Source: Octadecabacter sp. SW4
GTDB taxonomy: Bacteria; Pseudomonadota; Alphaproteobacteria; Rhodobacterales; Rhodobacteraceae
Length of the DNA: 64,000 nucleotides
Assembly (NCBI RefSeq): GCF_008065155.1
Contig: NZ_CP042819.1
Coordinates: 620,001-684,000, forward strand
Direction of reading: 5' to 3'
Position numbers and translations under genes: made by a program. The notes under the pieces were generated by a model. That model saw nothing but the letters and a program-made list of their open reading frames with translations. It did not search any database and was not told the origin of the DNA. Shown here piece after piece: positions 14,727 through 24,966 of the stretch (positions are counted from its first letter, which is position 1; the number at the start of each line of letters is the position of its first letter).

Positions 14727-16073
14727 CTATTCCTTGAGGGCATCCTCGCGTAGCAGGTCTTCGCCTTCCCCGTCTTCGCGTTCGGCGTCGATCATCCGGT
14801 CCAGCGCATTTTCCTGTGCCGCATCCACGGATCCCGGAGTCAGGGATTCGGGTGCAGGGGCAGGGGCGGATTTGGCCCTGGTGCCCTTGGTTTGTGCGGC
14901 CGTAGGTGGTTCGGCCCCGTCCAGCCTGATCGTGTAGGTCGTATCGGGAATCGCGACCCCAGACGCGATGATCGCCCCTTTGACGAGGCGCAATGCCTCG
15001 CCGCGCGCTGCCACAAGCGAGGTTTCGTTCTGGTCGATCCAGCCGGTGACGATTACCTCGACGCCTGCATCGGTGATATCGCCCAGCCAGACAGAGACAG
15101 CCGGTTCATCAAGGATGAAGGGCAAGGCCTGCACCGTGTCGGCGGCAAGGCTGCGCACGGCAGCAAGATCAGCGGCGGACTCCACACCGATGGTGAACTG
15201 AAAACGGCGTTCGCGGTTCAGGGAAAAGTTGATGATCCGGCTTTTGAACACTGTCGCATTGGGGATACGGATGTGATTGCCGTCAAACGACAACAGGATC
15301 GTGGCGCGGCTGGTCAGGCGGATCACCTTGCCCTGATCGCCGTTGATTTCCACGACATCGTTGGGCCGGAACGGCTGGCGGATTGACAGCATCACCGATG
15401 CGATAAAGTTTTCGACCGTGTCGCGCACGGCAAAACCGATCGCCAGACCGATCAGGCCCGCTGCGCCAAGGATCGTCGACAGCAGTGCCGTGGCGTTCAT
15501 GATGTCCAGCGCAATGACAATTCCGCCTACCACAAAGGCGATGCGCACAAGGGTGCGGAACAGATCGGCGATAAAGGCATTGGGCGCGAGCCGCGCCCAG
15601 GGCTGGCGCATTCGTGCAATCCAAAACCCGAAGAATATGATCACCGCAAAGACCGTCAGCGCAATCACAAGGATCGGCAAAAAGATGATGAACTGATCCA
15701 GTCGCGCCGTGAACCGTTCCACGGCCGGGTTCAGGCGGCGGGCGATATCGGCGGTTTCGGTGACGTTGTTCTTGATCGCGACCACACCCTCGACCCGGTT
15801 CACAAGGGTTTCGAGGCTTGCGGCTTCGGCGGCCGAATTGGTGGTGCCACGCAGGGTGACGATGCCTTCGTTGACGGTGACGGTCACATCGTCGAAACCG
15901 CCCAGTTCGCCCAGAATTTCACGCAAGCGCACCGCCATATCGGCATCGGTCTGCGCCGTGACATCGGTGGAAATCGTGCCTGTCGGGGCCTCGCCGGTGG
16001 CGCCCTGGGCCAGCGCGGGCAGGGCCATGAACAAGGTCAGGGCCAGGGCAGCCAATAGGCGGAAAATACGCAT
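14727..16073 (-). CDS. MscS-family mechanosensitive channel with BON domain
   Basis: 448 aa. A signal peptide (residues 1-22) leads to a periplasmic BON domain (about 45-110, VTVNEGIVTLRGTTNS). Three membrane helices follow (about 130-230). The MscS pore helix is GAAGLIGLAIGFAVRDTVENFIASVML, then the beta domain with FRPNDVVEINGDQGKV. The C-terminal 80 residues are charged and Pro/Ala-rich. It should open under membrane tension to release solutes in osmotic downshock. Adding a BON domain to MscS is a known variant. The gene lies 65 bp from tRNA-Gln. Confidence 0.85.
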   Translation of the reverse strand: MRIFRLLAALALTLFMALPALAQGATGEAPTGTISTDVTAQTDADMAVRLREILGELGGFDDVTVTVNEGIVTLRGTTNSAAEAASLETLVNRVEGVVAIKNNVTETADIARRLNPAVERFTARLDQFIIFLPILVIALTVFAVIIFFGFWIARMRQPWARLAPNAFIADLFRTLVRIAFVVGGIVIALDIMNATALLSTILGAAGLIGLAIGFAVRDTVENFIASVMLSIRQPFRPNDVVEINGDQGKVIRLTSRATILLSFDGNHIRIPNATVFKSRIINFSLNRERRFQFTIGVESAADLAAVRSLAADTVQALPFILDEPAVSVWLGDITDAGVEVIVTGWIDQNETSLVAARGEALRLVKGAIIASGVAIPDTTYTIRLDGAEPPTAAQTKGTRAKSAPAPAPESLTPGSVDAAQENALDRMIDAEREDGEGEDLLREDALKE

Positions 16074-16109
16074 TGGATCATCACTTGGGTTGCAAATTTG
16101 TGATGATCC

Positions 16110-16140
16110 TAAGGGGCTGCACGGGCAAGGCCAAGCCCCT
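16110..16140 (-). terminator. Hairpin after kdsA
   Basis: AGGGGCT and AGCCCCT, with GGC/GCC inside, form a stem-loop that begins at the kdsA stop on the minus strand. The U-run is weak (TTAGGATC), so termination is likely only partial. It separates kdsA from the mscS gene start at 16073. Confidence 0.4.
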
Positions 16141-16972
16141 AGAGGCGGATCGGATCTTCCTTGGCCAGTTTGTCAAATGCCATCAGCGAGGACATCAGCG
16201 CGTCCATTTGATCAAGCGGGATCATGTTAGGCCCATCAGAGGGTGCCGTATCGGGCGCTTCGTGGGTTTCGATGAACACCGATGCGATGCCCAAGGAGAC
16301 CGCCGCGCGGGCCATGACGGGGGCAAATTCGCGCTGTCCGCCAGAGCTGCCGCCCATGCCGCCGGGCTGTTGCACCGAATGGGTTGCGTCCATCACCACG
16401 GGGTATCCCGTGGCGGCCATCTGTGGCAGGCTGCGCATATCGGCCACAAGCGTGTTGTAGCCAAAGGAAGTGCCCCGTTCGGTCAGCAGGATGCGGGTGT
16501 TGCCGGTGCTTTCGATCTTGGACACGACGTTGGGCATGTCCCAAGGGGCAAGGAACTGCCCCTTCTTGACGTTGATCACCGCGCCGGTTTCGCCTGCCGC
16601 CAAAAGCAAATCAGTTTGACGGCACAGGAACGCGGGGATTTGCATCACATCGCAGACCTGCGCCACAGGCGCACATTGATCGACGTTGTGAATGTCTGTC
16701 AGCACGGGGCACCCCAGTTCCGCCTTGACCTGCTCCATCACGCGCAAGCCTTCGTCGATGCCAAGGCCGCGCTTGCCCGACAGGGAGGTGCGGTTGGCCT
16801 TGTCAAAACTGCCCTTGAAGATGAACTGCGCGCCGGTCCTGGCGCATACCTTTGCCATATGGCTGGCAATCATCAGGGCGTGCTCAATGCTTTCCAACTG
16901 GCAGGGGCCAGCGATCAGGGTCAGGGGACGGTCGTTGGAAACCGTCAAAGCACCGATGGAAACGTCATTCAT
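16139..16972 (-). CDS. kdsA: 3-deoxy-8-phosphooctulonate synthase (Kdo-8-P synthase)
   Basis: 277 aa, full family length. It condenses phosphoenolpyruvate with arabinose 5-phosphate to make Kdo-8-phosphate for lipid A core and capsule linkers. Key segments: IAGPCQLE near residue 20, [35 protein letters not shown], [18 protein letters not shown], [13 protein letters not shown] and [18 protein letters not shown]. Its ATG overlaps the stop of the capsule exporter gene upstream (ATGA), so Kdo synthesis is tied to capsule export in one operon. Confidence 0.95.
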   Translation of the reverse strand: MNDVSIGALTVSNDRPLTLIAGPCQLESIEHALMIASHMAKVCARTGAQFIFKGSFDKANRTSLSGKRGLGIDEGLRVMEQVKAELGCPVLTDIHNVDQCAPVAQVCDVMQIPAFLCRQTDLLLAAGETGAVINVKKGQFLAPWDMPNVVSKIESTGNTRILLTERGTSFGYNTLVADMRSLPQMAATGYPVVMDATHSVQQPGGMGGSSGGQREFAPVMARAAVSLGIASVFIETHEAPDTAPSDGPNMIPLDQMDALMSSLMAFDKLAKEDPIRL

Positions 16973-18639
16973 GAGCTGACCTGTTCGCGAAGGATTGAGG
17001 CAGTAAGCGATATCATCAGGTAAATGCCCGAAAAGATCAGGAAGGCCAACACCGTGTTTTCAAACGCTTTGGGATAGGTCGCCTCATCCGGAGCGATGGG
17101 TTCAACGCCCAGGGACAGATAGCGGACCTGGCGGTTGGCTTCGATCCGCGCACTTTCCATTTGCGCAAGGGCCTGTTGCACCAGCACGGTCTGGAAGTTG
17201 TAGTTTTCCTCGGCCTCGCGCAGGCGGGCGGTCACACTGCTGAGGGACGCGGTATCGCCCGAGGCTTCGGTCAACTGACTACGCAGGATTTCGATCTGTT
17301 CGTTCAGCCGGTCCACCTCGGCGCGCAGGGCGTTCACCCGCGCCTCGTTCGGGCGGCGGTTGTCCAGCATCGAGGCAAGCTCGATCGATTTGGCGTCCAG
17401 TTCGATTTCCAGCGTGGTAATCCGCTGTTGCAGCGCAGCGGCAGCGGCCAGCGGGTCCAGCGTGGTCGTTTCGCCCTGAATGCGCGCCAGTTCGGCCAAA
17501 GCCTCGGCGCGGCGCGCTTCGGAGGCTTCGTAGCTGGCCATAGCGCCCGCCATCTGATCCGCGCGCAGGCGCTGGGTCAGTTGATCGACCTGCTCTTCCG
17601 CGTAATCGATCAATGCTTCGGAAAACGTCTGACTAGCCTCGGGAGTGGCGGCGATGACCTCCATCTTGAGGATACCTTCGGTCGGGTCATAGCCGATTTT
17701 GACGTTGCTTTGATAAAGGCCGTAGGCGTCCTCGTTCGTGGCCCCTTCGGGCAGGCGTTGAATGGCGTCGATGTTGGGATCGCTGAAGTGTTCGATGAAT
17801 CCGTGGTCCTGATCCAGACGCACCATCGCGGCGCGCGACGTCAGATAGGATTGCACAGTCGTGCTGTCCTGTTGCGTGGCCATGCCGGTGCCCTGAAACA
17901 ATCCGCCAAGACCCGCCGCACCCTGTGGTTCGGCCTGCTGGATCACGAATTCGGCCTTGGTTGCGTACATCGGCGTGGCGACGACATAGAAATACCATGC
18001 GGCCGCAAGGGTCGGCAGGAAGACGAACATGCCCAGCCGCGAGAACAGCATCACGAGGCTCTTGCGGCGACGGCGCGCGATGTCGCGCTGGATTTTCATG
18101 ATCTCGCCCGCGCGCTGTTCGGCGGGGTTGGCCCGCTCGGTCGAGGGTAGCATCTGCTTTTTCTGGATCGTCTGGGGCAGTTGCACCCGGCCCTGACCAT
18201 CGCCGGTTTCCTGGGGCAAACCACCCCGGCCCCCGCCATTGCCCTGACCACCACCAGCGGCGCTGGGGTCCATTCCGGGGCCGACACCGGGTGCGGTGCC
18301 GTCATCAGGCACGACAAGTTCAAGAATATTGGCGCGCTGGAACGGATCGACCCCTCGGGCGCGCAACTGGCGCACGGCGTCGAAATCGGATGTGACGGCC
18401 AGCCCCTGTTTCTGGGCCACGCGGCGCGCCATGCGCAACTGCCGCCCTGTCAGCCCTTCCTTGCGGATCGCGTCCATGTCCCCTTCGGCGGCGACAGTCG
18501 CGGCGCTGTCCACCTGACCGCTGCGCGCGGTTGGCTGATCGTCGGGCTGTTGCGCATCGTCACGCGCAGCTCCGCCGTCGGTGGCGGGGCCACCTGACCG
18601 CTTGATACGGAACTTTCTAGCCCTGGGTTTCGTAGTCAT
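16969..18639 (-). CDS. kpsE: Capsule polysaccharide export inner-membrane protein, KpsE/Wzz-like
   Basis: 556 aa from the ATG at 18639, 23 bp inside the kpsT end. The cytoplasmic N-terminus (about 1-190) is unusual, with Gln/Gly-rich low-complexity sequence around [12 protein letters not shown]. One membrane helix follows near residues 210-230, then a long periplasmic region with heptad-like coiled coils (about 360-480: [19 protein letters not shown]). A second helix closes the C-terminus. This is the polysaccharide co-polymerase/adaptor layout of KpsE, BexC and RkpR, linking the ABC exporter to the outer-membrane pore. Confidence 0.85.
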   Translation of the reverse strand: MTTKPRARKFRIKRSGGPATDGGAARDDAQQPDDQPTARSGQVDSAATVAAEGDMDAIRKEGLTGRQLRMARRVAQKQGLAVTSDFDAVRQLRARGVDPFQRANILELVVPDDGTAPGVGPGMDPSAAGGGQGNGGGRGGLPQETGDGQGRVQLPQTIQKKQMLPSTERANPAEQRAGEIMKIQRDIARRRRKSLVMLFSRLGMFVFLPTLAAAWYFYVVATPMYATKAEFVIQQAEPQGAAGLGGLFQGTGMATQQDSTTVQSYLTSRAAMVRLDQDHGFIEHFSDPNIDAIQRLPEGATNEDAYGLYQSNVKIGYDPTEGILKMEVIAATPEASQTFSEALIDYAEEQVDQLTQRLRADQMAGAMASYEASEARRAEALAELARIQGETTTLDPLAAAAALQQRITTLEIELDAKSIELASMLDNRRPNEARVNALRAEVDRLNEQIEILRSQLTEASGDTASLSSVTARLREAEENYNFQTVLVQQALAQMESARIEANRQVRYLSLGVEPIAPDEATYPKAFENTVLAFLIFSGIYLMISLTASILREQVSS

Positions 18640-19276
18640 AGAGCTGTTTCGCTTCTTCCAAGGTGTCGAACATGTGCAATTTGCCGCCCAGCAGCACCGC
18701 CGCCGAGCGGGCAAATCGTTCGAGTGTTTCTGGCTGGTGCGACACGATGATGACCGTGGTCGTTTGCAGCCGTTCGCGCAAGACTTCGCCGGCCTTGCGA
18801 TTGAATTCCTGATCCGTGGTCTGCGGCATCCCTTCGTCGATCAGATATATATCAAAATCAAGGGCAAGCATCAGCGAAAACGTAAAACGCGCGCGCATCC
18901 CCTGACTATAGGTGCCCACAGGCATGTCGAAGTATTCGTCGATCCCCGAAAGCCAACGGCAAAACGCCTCGACATAGTCGGGATCAAGGCCATAGAGGCG
19001 CGCGATATAGCGGCTGTTTTCGCGCGCCGTGTGCCGGTTCACGACCCCGCCCATGAACCCCAGCGGAAACGAGATGCGCGAGGTGCGGCGAATTACGCCT
19101 TCGTCCGGTTTTTCAAGGCCGGCCATCATGTTGATCAGCGTGGTTTTACCGGTGCCGTTTGGGGCAAGAATGCCAAGCGAATTTCCGACCTCCACGCGAA
19201 AAGAGGCGCGATCAAGGATCACCTTGCGCTGCTTTCCTGTCCAAAAGGACTTACTGACGTTCTCAAACTCGAGCAT
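18617..19276 (-). CDS. kpsT: Capsule polysaccharide ABC transporter ATP-binding protein
   Basis: 219 aa. Walker A APNGTGKTT at residues 38-46, signature YSQGM, Walker B DIYLIDEGM with the Glu next to Asp, and a switch His in IIVSHQPETL. The short form without an O-antigen recognition tail is typical of KpsT/BexA group 2 capsule exporters. It powers polysaccharide export with a KpsM permease, which is not in this window. It is the first gene of kpsT-kpsE-kdsA. Confidence 0.9.
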   Translation of the reverse strand: MLEFENVSKSFWTGKQRKVILDRASFRVEVGNSLGILAPNGTGKTTLINMMAGLEKPDEGVIRRTSRISFPLGFMGGVVNRHTARENSRYIARLYGLDPDYVEAFCRWLSGIDEYFDMPVGTYSQGMRARFTFSLMLALDFDIYLIDEGMPQTTDQEFNRKAGEVLRERLQTTTVIIVSHQPETLERFARSAAVLLGGKLHMFDTLEEAKQLYDYETQG

Positions 19277-19492
19277 TACTCGTTTTGGCCTCGTGCGCCC
19301 CGTCCTTAAAATGGCCGATGGCTGTTAACACCAGATGAGCGGGTGCTATTTACCGCCTTTATGTCGGATCAACGGCGCTAAATACAATGAAAATTGGAAA
19401 ACCGCGCCCGTTTGTGCGGGGATTTGTGGCATCTGCGGCGATTTTGCGTGGTTTCTGTTCCCCCAAGGCGCGTTTGCGCGCTAGGACAGGGC

Positions 19493-20074
19493 ATGGGTGA
19501 CCTTGCCACAACCATCGCCGGCTGCCGGATCTGTGCGGACCGTTTTGCGGCCACCGCCACCGCCCACAGCCCGCGCCCCGTGCCGTGGTTTCGTGCCGGT
19601 GCGCGCCTGTTGATCGCGGGGCAAGCGCCGGGCGCGCGGGTCCACGACAGCGGACGCCCCTTTGACGATGCATCGGGGGAGCGGTTGCGCGACTGGCTGG
19701 GGCTTGAGCGGCCGCAGTTTTACGACCGCACGCGCGTGGCCATCGTGCCGATGGCGTTTTGTTTCCCCGGATACAACGCGCGGGGGGCTGACCTGCCGCC
19801 GCCCGCGATCTGTGCGCAGACGTGGCGCGGGCAGGTGATGGCGGCGCTGGGCGATATGCCGCTGACGGTGCTGGTGGGCGGGCATGCGATGCGCTGGCAC
19901 CTGGGCGCGGGGCGGGTCGATGACCGGGTGCGCGCATGGCGTGACCACGCGCCGCGCGTGTTTCCCTTGCCACATCCGTCGTGGCGCAATACCGCTTGGC
20001 TGCGCCGCAATCCGTGGTTCGAAGCAAAGGTGCTGCCCGCCCTACGCGCGCGGGTGCAAGAGGTATTGGCATGA
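19493..20074 (+). CDS. Uracil-DNA glycosylase family protein
   Basis: 193 aa from the ATG at 19493. It has the uracil glycosylase superfamily pattern: GQAPGARVHDSGRPFDD (motif 1, with GxxPG) near residue 45 and HPSWRNTAWLRRN (C-terminal motif) near residue 160. Two Cys in CRICADRF could be part of a metal site, but the four-Cys iron-sulfur set of family 4 is not evident. It probably removes deaminated bases, or has a related nucleic-acid role. It overlaps sseB by 4 bp. Confidence 0.75.
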   Translation: MGDLATTIAGCRICADRFAATATAHSPRPVPWFRAGARLLIAGQAPGARVHDSGRPFDDASGERLRDWLGLERPQFYDRTRVAIVPMAFCFPGYNARGADLPPPAICAQTWRGQVMAALGDMPLTVLVGGHAMRWHLGAGRVDDRVRAWRDHAPRVFPLPHPSWRNTAWLRRNPWFEAKVLPALRARVQEVLA

Positions 20075-20859
20075 GCGAAACAGCGACCCAGATAGATCAG
20101 GCCCATGCGCTGATGGAGCAATCAGGTGATGATGCCGCACGGTTGCGGTTTTACGAGCGCCTTGCCGATGGCGAACTGTTGATCCTGCTTGACGCTGAAC
20201 CTGTGGGCGAAACGATCAAACCTGCGCTGTTTCCGGTCGAGGACCAGACATTTGTGCTGGTGTTTGATCGCGCCGAGCGGTTGGCGGAATTTGTCGGCAA
20301 GGTTGCCCCCTATGCGGCCATGTCGGGGCGCGCTTTGGTGGCGATGCTGGCGGGGCAGGAGATTGGCATGGCGCTGAACCCCGACGTCGCGCCCTCGTCC
20401 ATTCTGATCCCGGCAGAGGCCGTGGACTGGCTGGCGCAAACCCTTGGGAACGGTCCTGATCAGGGCGAGGCGCGGATCGTTGAGGTGCGTGCCCCCACCG
20501 GACTGCCCGAGGAGTTTATCACAGCCCTTGATCGCAAACTGGCCAGTGCCGCCGGGCTGGCGCGGTCGGCCTATCTGGTCGGGGCGACCTATGACGGCGG
20601 GGCACAGGGGCATTTTCTGGCCTTTGTCGATGCGATTGAACCCGCCCAAGGCGCGCTGGCCACTGCGGTGAGCGAGGCGCTGACCTTTTCGGGGATCGCG
20701 GCGGGTGCGCTTGATGTGGGGTTTGTCGCATCAACGGATGCGATGGCCGCGCGTCTTGCCCGGGTTGGCTTGCGCTTTGATCTGCCTGTGCCCGAAACCC
20801 CCGCTACCCCGGGCGCGAACCCCGGCATGGACCCGTCCCGCCCCCCGAAGTTAAAATGA
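20071..20859 (+). CDS. SseB-family protein
   Basis: 262 aa. The ATG overlaps the glycosylase TGA. The first half matches the SseB N-terminal domain (DGELLILLDAEPVGETIKPALFP, RALVAMLAGQEIGMALNPD). The second half matches the SseB C-terminal domain (ARSAYLVGATYDGGAQGHFLAFVD). SseB was named for enhanced serine sensitivity in E. coli; its molecular function is not settled. The Pro-rich C-terminal tail is typical of alphaproteobacterial members. It is followed by an intergenic repeat. Confidence 0.75.
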   Translation: MSETATQIDQAHALMEQSGDDAARLRFYERLADGELLILLDAEPVGETIKPALFPVEDQTFVLVFDRAERLAEFVGKVAPYAAMSGRALVAMLAGQEIGMALNPDVAPSSILIPAEAVDWLAQTLGNGPDQGEARIVEVRAPTGLPEEFITALDRKLASAAGLARSAYLVGATYDGGAQGHFLAFVDAIEPAQGALATAVSEALTFSGIAAGALDVGFVASTDAMAARLARVGLRFDLPVPETPATPGANPGMDPSRPPKLK

Positions 20860-20877
20860 GCGGCTGCGCCGCGCGCC

Positions 20878-20943
20878 CTGTTTTGTCGGGGCCTTGCCCC
20901 CTTGGCCTGCGGCCAATTCCCCCAGAGTATTTCCAAACAGAAG
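20878..20943 (+). repeat. Intergenic repeat, copy 1
   Basis: TTTTGTCGGGGCCTTGCCCC, then a CTTGGCC/GGCCAA hairpin, then CCCCCAGAGTATTT and AACAGAAGAAG. A close relative is at 29449-29509 and a shorter one at 59016-59049, all in the same orientation. This one lies between the convergent sseB and ghrA genes. Confidence 0.6.
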
Positions 20944-20949
20944 AAGGCC

Positions 20950-21882
20950 TTAGTAGCCGCGTTTCCGGTTGACGAGGTTCTTCATTGGCTGGCCGTTTTC
21001 GCAGCGCGCGATGTTTTGTGCGATGACGTTTGCAGCACTTGAGGGCCGCGTTTGCGATGCAATATGCGGCGTGACCGTGACTTTGGGGTGGGCCCAGAAG
21101 GGATGGTCGGCGGGCAGGGGCTCGTGGCGAAAGACGTCAAGCGTGGCGTGGGCAATGCGACCGCTGTCAAGGGCTGCGCGCAGTGCCCCGTCGTCGATCA
21201 GCGCTCCGCGTCCCGGGTTGATCACAAAGCCCCCATTGGCCAGGTGGGCGATCCGTTCGGCGTTGATCAGATCGTGGGTAAGCGGGGTCAGTGGCAACAG
21301 CAGGATCAGGATTTCGGCATCCGTGAGCGCCTGATTCAGGCCGGCGCTGCCATGCAGACAGGTGATCCCCTCGACGGTTTTGACCCCGCGTGACCAGCCG
21401 GTGACCGGAAACCCCAAATTGGCGAGCGCCTGTCCGCAGGCCGCTCCCAATGCCCCGAGGCCAAGGATCGTCACGGGCCGGTCTCTGGCCAGAGGCGGCA
21501 CGTGATCACGCCAGATGCCGTCCTGGCCGTGGATATGGGTATCCATCCCGAGGTGATGGCGCAGGGTGTGCCCGACGACCCATTCGACCATGCCCTGCGT
21601 CAGTCCCGGATCAACAAGGCGCGCAAGCGGTTGGCTCAGCGTGTCGTTGGTGACGATGGTTTCAACGCCCGCCCAAAGGCTGAGAACGGCTTTGCAACGG
21701 GTGAAGGGCGTGAAATCGGTCAGCGCCGCATTGGGGGCATAGATGATGTAATCGACAACTGCGGGGTCATGGTCGCGCGACAGGTCGGCGCGCAGCCCCG
21801 CCTGTTCAAACGCCTGCGTCAGAGCGTCTTTGTAATCGTCCCACAGGTGATCAGGGGCCGAGAAAAGAATGTTGCGCGCCAT
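20950..21882 (-). CDS. ghrA: Glyoxylate/hydroxypyruvate reductase A-like
   Basis: 310 aa D-isomer 2-hydroxyacid dehydrogenase. NAD(P)-binding loop GLGALGAACGQALANLGFPVTGWSR near residue 141; catalytic Arg in NPGRGALIDD, Glu in HEPLP and His in TPHIAS. GhrA-type enzymes reduce glyoxylate and hydroxypyruvate with NADPH. The start is only 3 bp after the rodA stop, so it is probably the last gene of the rod-shape operon, an unexpected partner. Confidence 0.85.
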   Translation of the reverse strand: MARNILFSAPDHLWDDYKDALTQAFEQAGLRADLSRDHDPAVVDYIIYAPNAALTDFTPFTRCKAVLSLWAGVETIVTNDTLSQPLARLVDPGLTQGMVEWVVGHTLRHHLGMDTHIHGQDGIWRDHVPPLARDRPVTILGLGALGAACGQALANLGFPVTGWSRGVKTVEGITCLHGSAGLNQALTDAEILILLLPLTPLTHDLINAERIAHLANGGFVINPGRGALIDDGALRAALDSGRIAHATLDVFRHEPLPADHPFWAHPKVTVTPHIASQTRPSSAANVIAQNIARCENGQPMKNLVNRKRGY

Positions 21883-21885
21883 GTC

Positions 21886-23025
21886 TTAGCGGGGCCTGTG
21901 CACATGTGCGCTTTGGACCAGCCCAAAGCCTGCCAGCAGCACCAGCATCGCCGAGCCGCCGTAGCTGACCAGCGGCAGCGGCACACCCACGACTGGCACG
22001 AGACCCATGACCATCGCCATGTTCACCGCGAAATAAAGAAAGAACGTCATCGCAACGCCCAGCGTCACAAGGCTGGCAAAACGGTCCTTGTTCTGCATGG
22101 CCGAACTGACGGCAAATAGAGTGATCAACGTATAAAGGACCAACAATGCGAAGGCCCCGACAAAGCCAAATTCCTCGGCCAGTGTCGTAAAGATAAAATC
22201 GGTTTCCTTTTCAGGTATGAAGTTGAGCCGTGATTGCGTGCCCTGCATGAAACCCCGTCCCGTCCAGCCGCCCGAGCCAAGCGCAATTTTTGCCTGCGTG
22301 ATATTATAGCCTTCGGCCAAGGGGTTTGCGGTTGGATCAAGAAAGGTCTCGATCCGGTCATACTGGTAGTTCTCAAGGATTTGCCACGATGTGCCTTGCG
22401 ACTTGAACACCCCCACAATCGCACCGATCCCTGCGGCGATTACCCCCGCGAAATAGGCCCAGTGAACGCCGGCCAGAAACATCATCGTCCCGCCGCCCAT
22501 CATCAACAAGAGCGCGGTGCCAAGGTCGGGCTGACGCACCACCAGAAAGACCGGAATGAGGGTCAAGACGACCGGCACAATCACCCAGAACAGGCGCGAT
22601 GTCTTTTCAATCGGGAGCCAGTCATAATAGGCGGCCAAGATCATCACGAGGGCAATTTTCATCAACTCGGAGGGTTGCAGAACCATAAATCCGACGTCGA
22701 GCCAGCGTTGCGCGCCGCCGCGCGTGATTCCGATAAATTCAACCAATATCAATAGGATAATCGACAAGATAAAGGCCATCACCGCCATATTGCGCCAAAA
22801 CCAGATCGGCACCATCGCAATCCCCAGCATAACCGCGATGCCAAGACCAAAGCGGATCATCTGCGGGCGCACCCAGGGGTCAATCGATCCGCCCGCAACA
22901 GAATAGAGCATCAGAAACCCGGCCGAGGCGACTGCCGTCAGCAAGACGATGATGGGCCAGTTCAGGTGCAGCAGCTTGCGAAAGCCGCTGGGCACAAATT
23001 TGGCCTGATACTCGAGATAACTCAT
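21886..23025 (-). CDS. rodA: Peptidoglycan polymerase RodA (SEDS family)
   Basis: 379 aa with about ten membrane helices. SEDS landmarks: GGAQRWLDVGFMVLQPSELMK with the catalytic-loop region, VRQPDLGTALLLMMGGG, and GVPLPLVSYGGSAML near the C-terminus. RodA polymerises glycan strands from lipid II together with PBP2 in the elongasome. It starts 3 bp after the mrdA stop. Confidence 0.95.
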   Translation of the reverse strand: MSYLEYQAKFVPSGFRKLLHLNWPIIVLLTAVASAGFLMLYSVAGGSIDPWVRPQMIRFGLGIAVMLGIAMVPIWFWRNMAVMAFILSIILLILVEFIGITRGGAQRWLDVGFMVLQPSELMKIALVMILAAYYDWLPIEKTSRLFWVIVPVVLTLIPVFLVVRQPDLGTALLLMMGGGTMMFLAGVHWAYFAGVIAAGIGAIVGVFKSQGTSWQILENYQYDRIETFLDPTANPLAEGYNITQAKIALGSGGWTGRGFMQGTQSRLNFIPEKETDFIFTTLAEEFGFVGAFALLVLYTLITLFAVSSAMQNKDRFASLVTLGVAMTFFLYFAVNMAMVMGLVPVVGVPLPLVSYGGSAMLVLLAGFGLVQSAHVHRPR

Positions 23026-23028
23026 GCG

Positions 23029-24966
23029 TCACGCCCGATCAGTTGAGGGTGGGGGGACGATGTCGCGTAGTTCAAGCGTGCGCTGTTGTTCGGCGATCCG
23101 ATCGCGCGCGCTGGCGGGATAGGCAGTGAGCGGCGGGGTGCCATCATAAAGCGCCTGAAGCAGAATATCGCGGGCGACCGGTGCTGCGGCCGTCGATCCG
23201 CCGCCACCATGTTCCACGACCACCGCGACCGCATATTTTGGATTCTCGAAGGGTGCGAAACTGACGTATAAGGCGTGATCGCGCCGCTCCCAAGGCAGGT
23301 CGGCGTTACTGATCACGCCCGCCGCGCGTTCTTCGGTGGTGATGCGGCGCACCTGGCTGGTGCCGGTCTTGCCCGCCATACGAAAGGCGTCTTCGACGAT
23401 ACGTGACCCGAAAGCGGTGCCGCGATTGTTGTTGGATACCGAATACATGGCCTGGCGAATGCGGCGCAAAAAGTTCTCGTTCAAGTCCAGCGGTTCACCC
23501 GCGCCCGAGGGCTGTTCAACCCCGTCAATCGCGTGCACAAGGCGCGGCGTGACAGAACGTCCCGTCGCAATCCGCGCGGTCATGACAGCCAGTTGCAGCG
23601 GCGATGCAAGCACATAACCCTGTCCGATTGCCGCGTTCACCGTATCCCCGATGCGCCACTCTTCGCCGTGCAATCCGGCCTTCCAGGCCTTGTCTGGTGC
23701 CAAGCCGCCTGAAATGGCCGAAAGCGGTACATCGTGGCGGACGCCGATCCCGAATTTACGGGCCATTTCCGCCATTTTGTCGATCCCGACGCGCTGGGCG
23801 ATCTCGTAGTAAAAGACATCGCAGCTTTGGGCCAGGCCATCATGCAGGTTCATATTGCCGTGCCCTGCGCGTTTCCAGCAGTGAAAGCGCGTGCCCGACA
23901 CGTCGATGTAGCCGCGACAAAAGATGGTTTCTTCGGGGTCAATATCGCCGTTTTCCAGTGCGGCCATTGCCGTGACCATCTTGAATGTCGACCCGGGCGG
24001 GTAGGCACCCTGCACCGCCTTGGCCGACAGGGGCAGGTATTTGTCTTCGTTCAGCGCGCGCCAGTCGGCCCCCGAGATCCCGCGCACGAACAGGTTTGGA
24101 TCAAACGACGGCGCCGAGCCAATCGCCCGCAGATCGCCGTTTTCCACGTCAATCACCACCGCGGCGGCGCTTTCGCCCTGCATCCGAACCTGGATGTAGT
24201 TTTGCAAACGTGCATCGACAGTCAGTTGCAGGTTGGCACCCGGTATACCCTCTTGACGGTCGAGTTCGCGCATGACGCGCCCGACCGCGTTCACTTCGAT
24301 ACGGCGGCTACCAGCGGACCCGCGCAATGCGGACTCCATCTTGTTTTCAACGCCGGTCTTGCCAATCTGAAAGCGCGGAATCCGCAACAGTGGGTCATTA
24401 TCGTCGGTTCGGCTCAGGTCGTAGTCACTGACGGGACCGACATAGCCGACCACATGCGCCATGTCCGATCGCATCGGATAGCCGCGCGACAACCCGACCT
24501 CGGCGATCACACCGGGGAGGGCAGGGGCGTTCACGGTGACTCGGGTGATGTCTTCCCATGACAGACGATCGGCAATGGTGACGGGCACAAAGGCCGACCG
24601 GGCGAGTTCCTCGAGCGCGTTCTCAATGGCTTCGGGCGGCAGTGGCACAAGGCGCGACAGGCGGGCCAGCACATCTTCGACATCACCGGCATCTTCGCGC
24701 ACCATCACGATACGGTAGTTCTGATCGTTCGCAGCCAGCGGTATGCCATTGATATCAAAAATCAAACCGCGGGGGGGCGCCAATAGGTGAATGTTGATCC
24801 GGTTTTCATCCGCCAGCAGGCGATACTGGTCGGCCTGTTCGATCTGCATGGACCGCATCCGCAAACCAAGCGCACCAACCACACCAAGCTGCGCAGCACC
24901 CAACACAAGCGCCCTGCGGCTGATCTTGCGGGCACTTTCGGAGGTATCTTTTGGTGTGCGTCTCAT
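23029..24966 (-). CDS. mrdA: Penicillin-binding protein 2 (transpeptidase)
   Basis: 645 aa class B PBP. One N-terminal membrane helix (about 18-37), a PBP dimer domain, then the transpeptidase domain. Active-site STFK is at 326-329, SCD at 381-383 and KTGT at 533-536. It crosslinks side-wall peptidoglycan as partner of RodA. It overlaps mreD by 4 bp and is followed by rodA after 3 bp. Confidence 0.95.
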   Translation of the reverse strand: MRRTPKDTSESARKISRRALVLGAAQLGVVGALGLRMRSMQIEQADQYRLLADENRINIHLLAPPRGLIFDINGIPLAANDQNYRIVMVREDAGDVEDVLARLSRLVPLPPEAIENALEELARSAFVPVTIADRLSWEDITRVTVNAPALPGVIAEVGLSRGYPMRSDMAHVVGYVGPVSDYDLSRTDDNDPLLRIPRFQIGKTGVENKMESALRGSAGSRRIEVNAVGRVMRELDRQEGIPGANLQLTVDARLQNYIQVRMQGESAAAVVIDVENGDLRAIGSAPSFDPNLFVRGISGADWRALNEDKYLPLSAKAVQGAYPPGSTFKMVTAMAALENGDIDPEETIFCRGYIDVSGTRFHCWKRAGHGNMNLHDGLAQSCDVFYYEIAQRVGIDKMAEMARKFGIGVRHDVPLSAISGGLAPDKAWKAGLHGEEWRIGDTVNAAIGQGYVLASPLQLAVMTARIATGRSVTPRLVHAIDGVEQPSGAGEPLDLNENFLRRIRQAMYSVSNNNRGTAFGSRIVEDAFRMAGKTGTSQVRRITTEERAAGVISNADLPWERRDHALYVSFAPFENPKYAVAVVVEHGGGGSTAAAPVARDILLQALYDGTPPLTAYPASARDRIAEQQRTLELRDIVPPPSTDRA

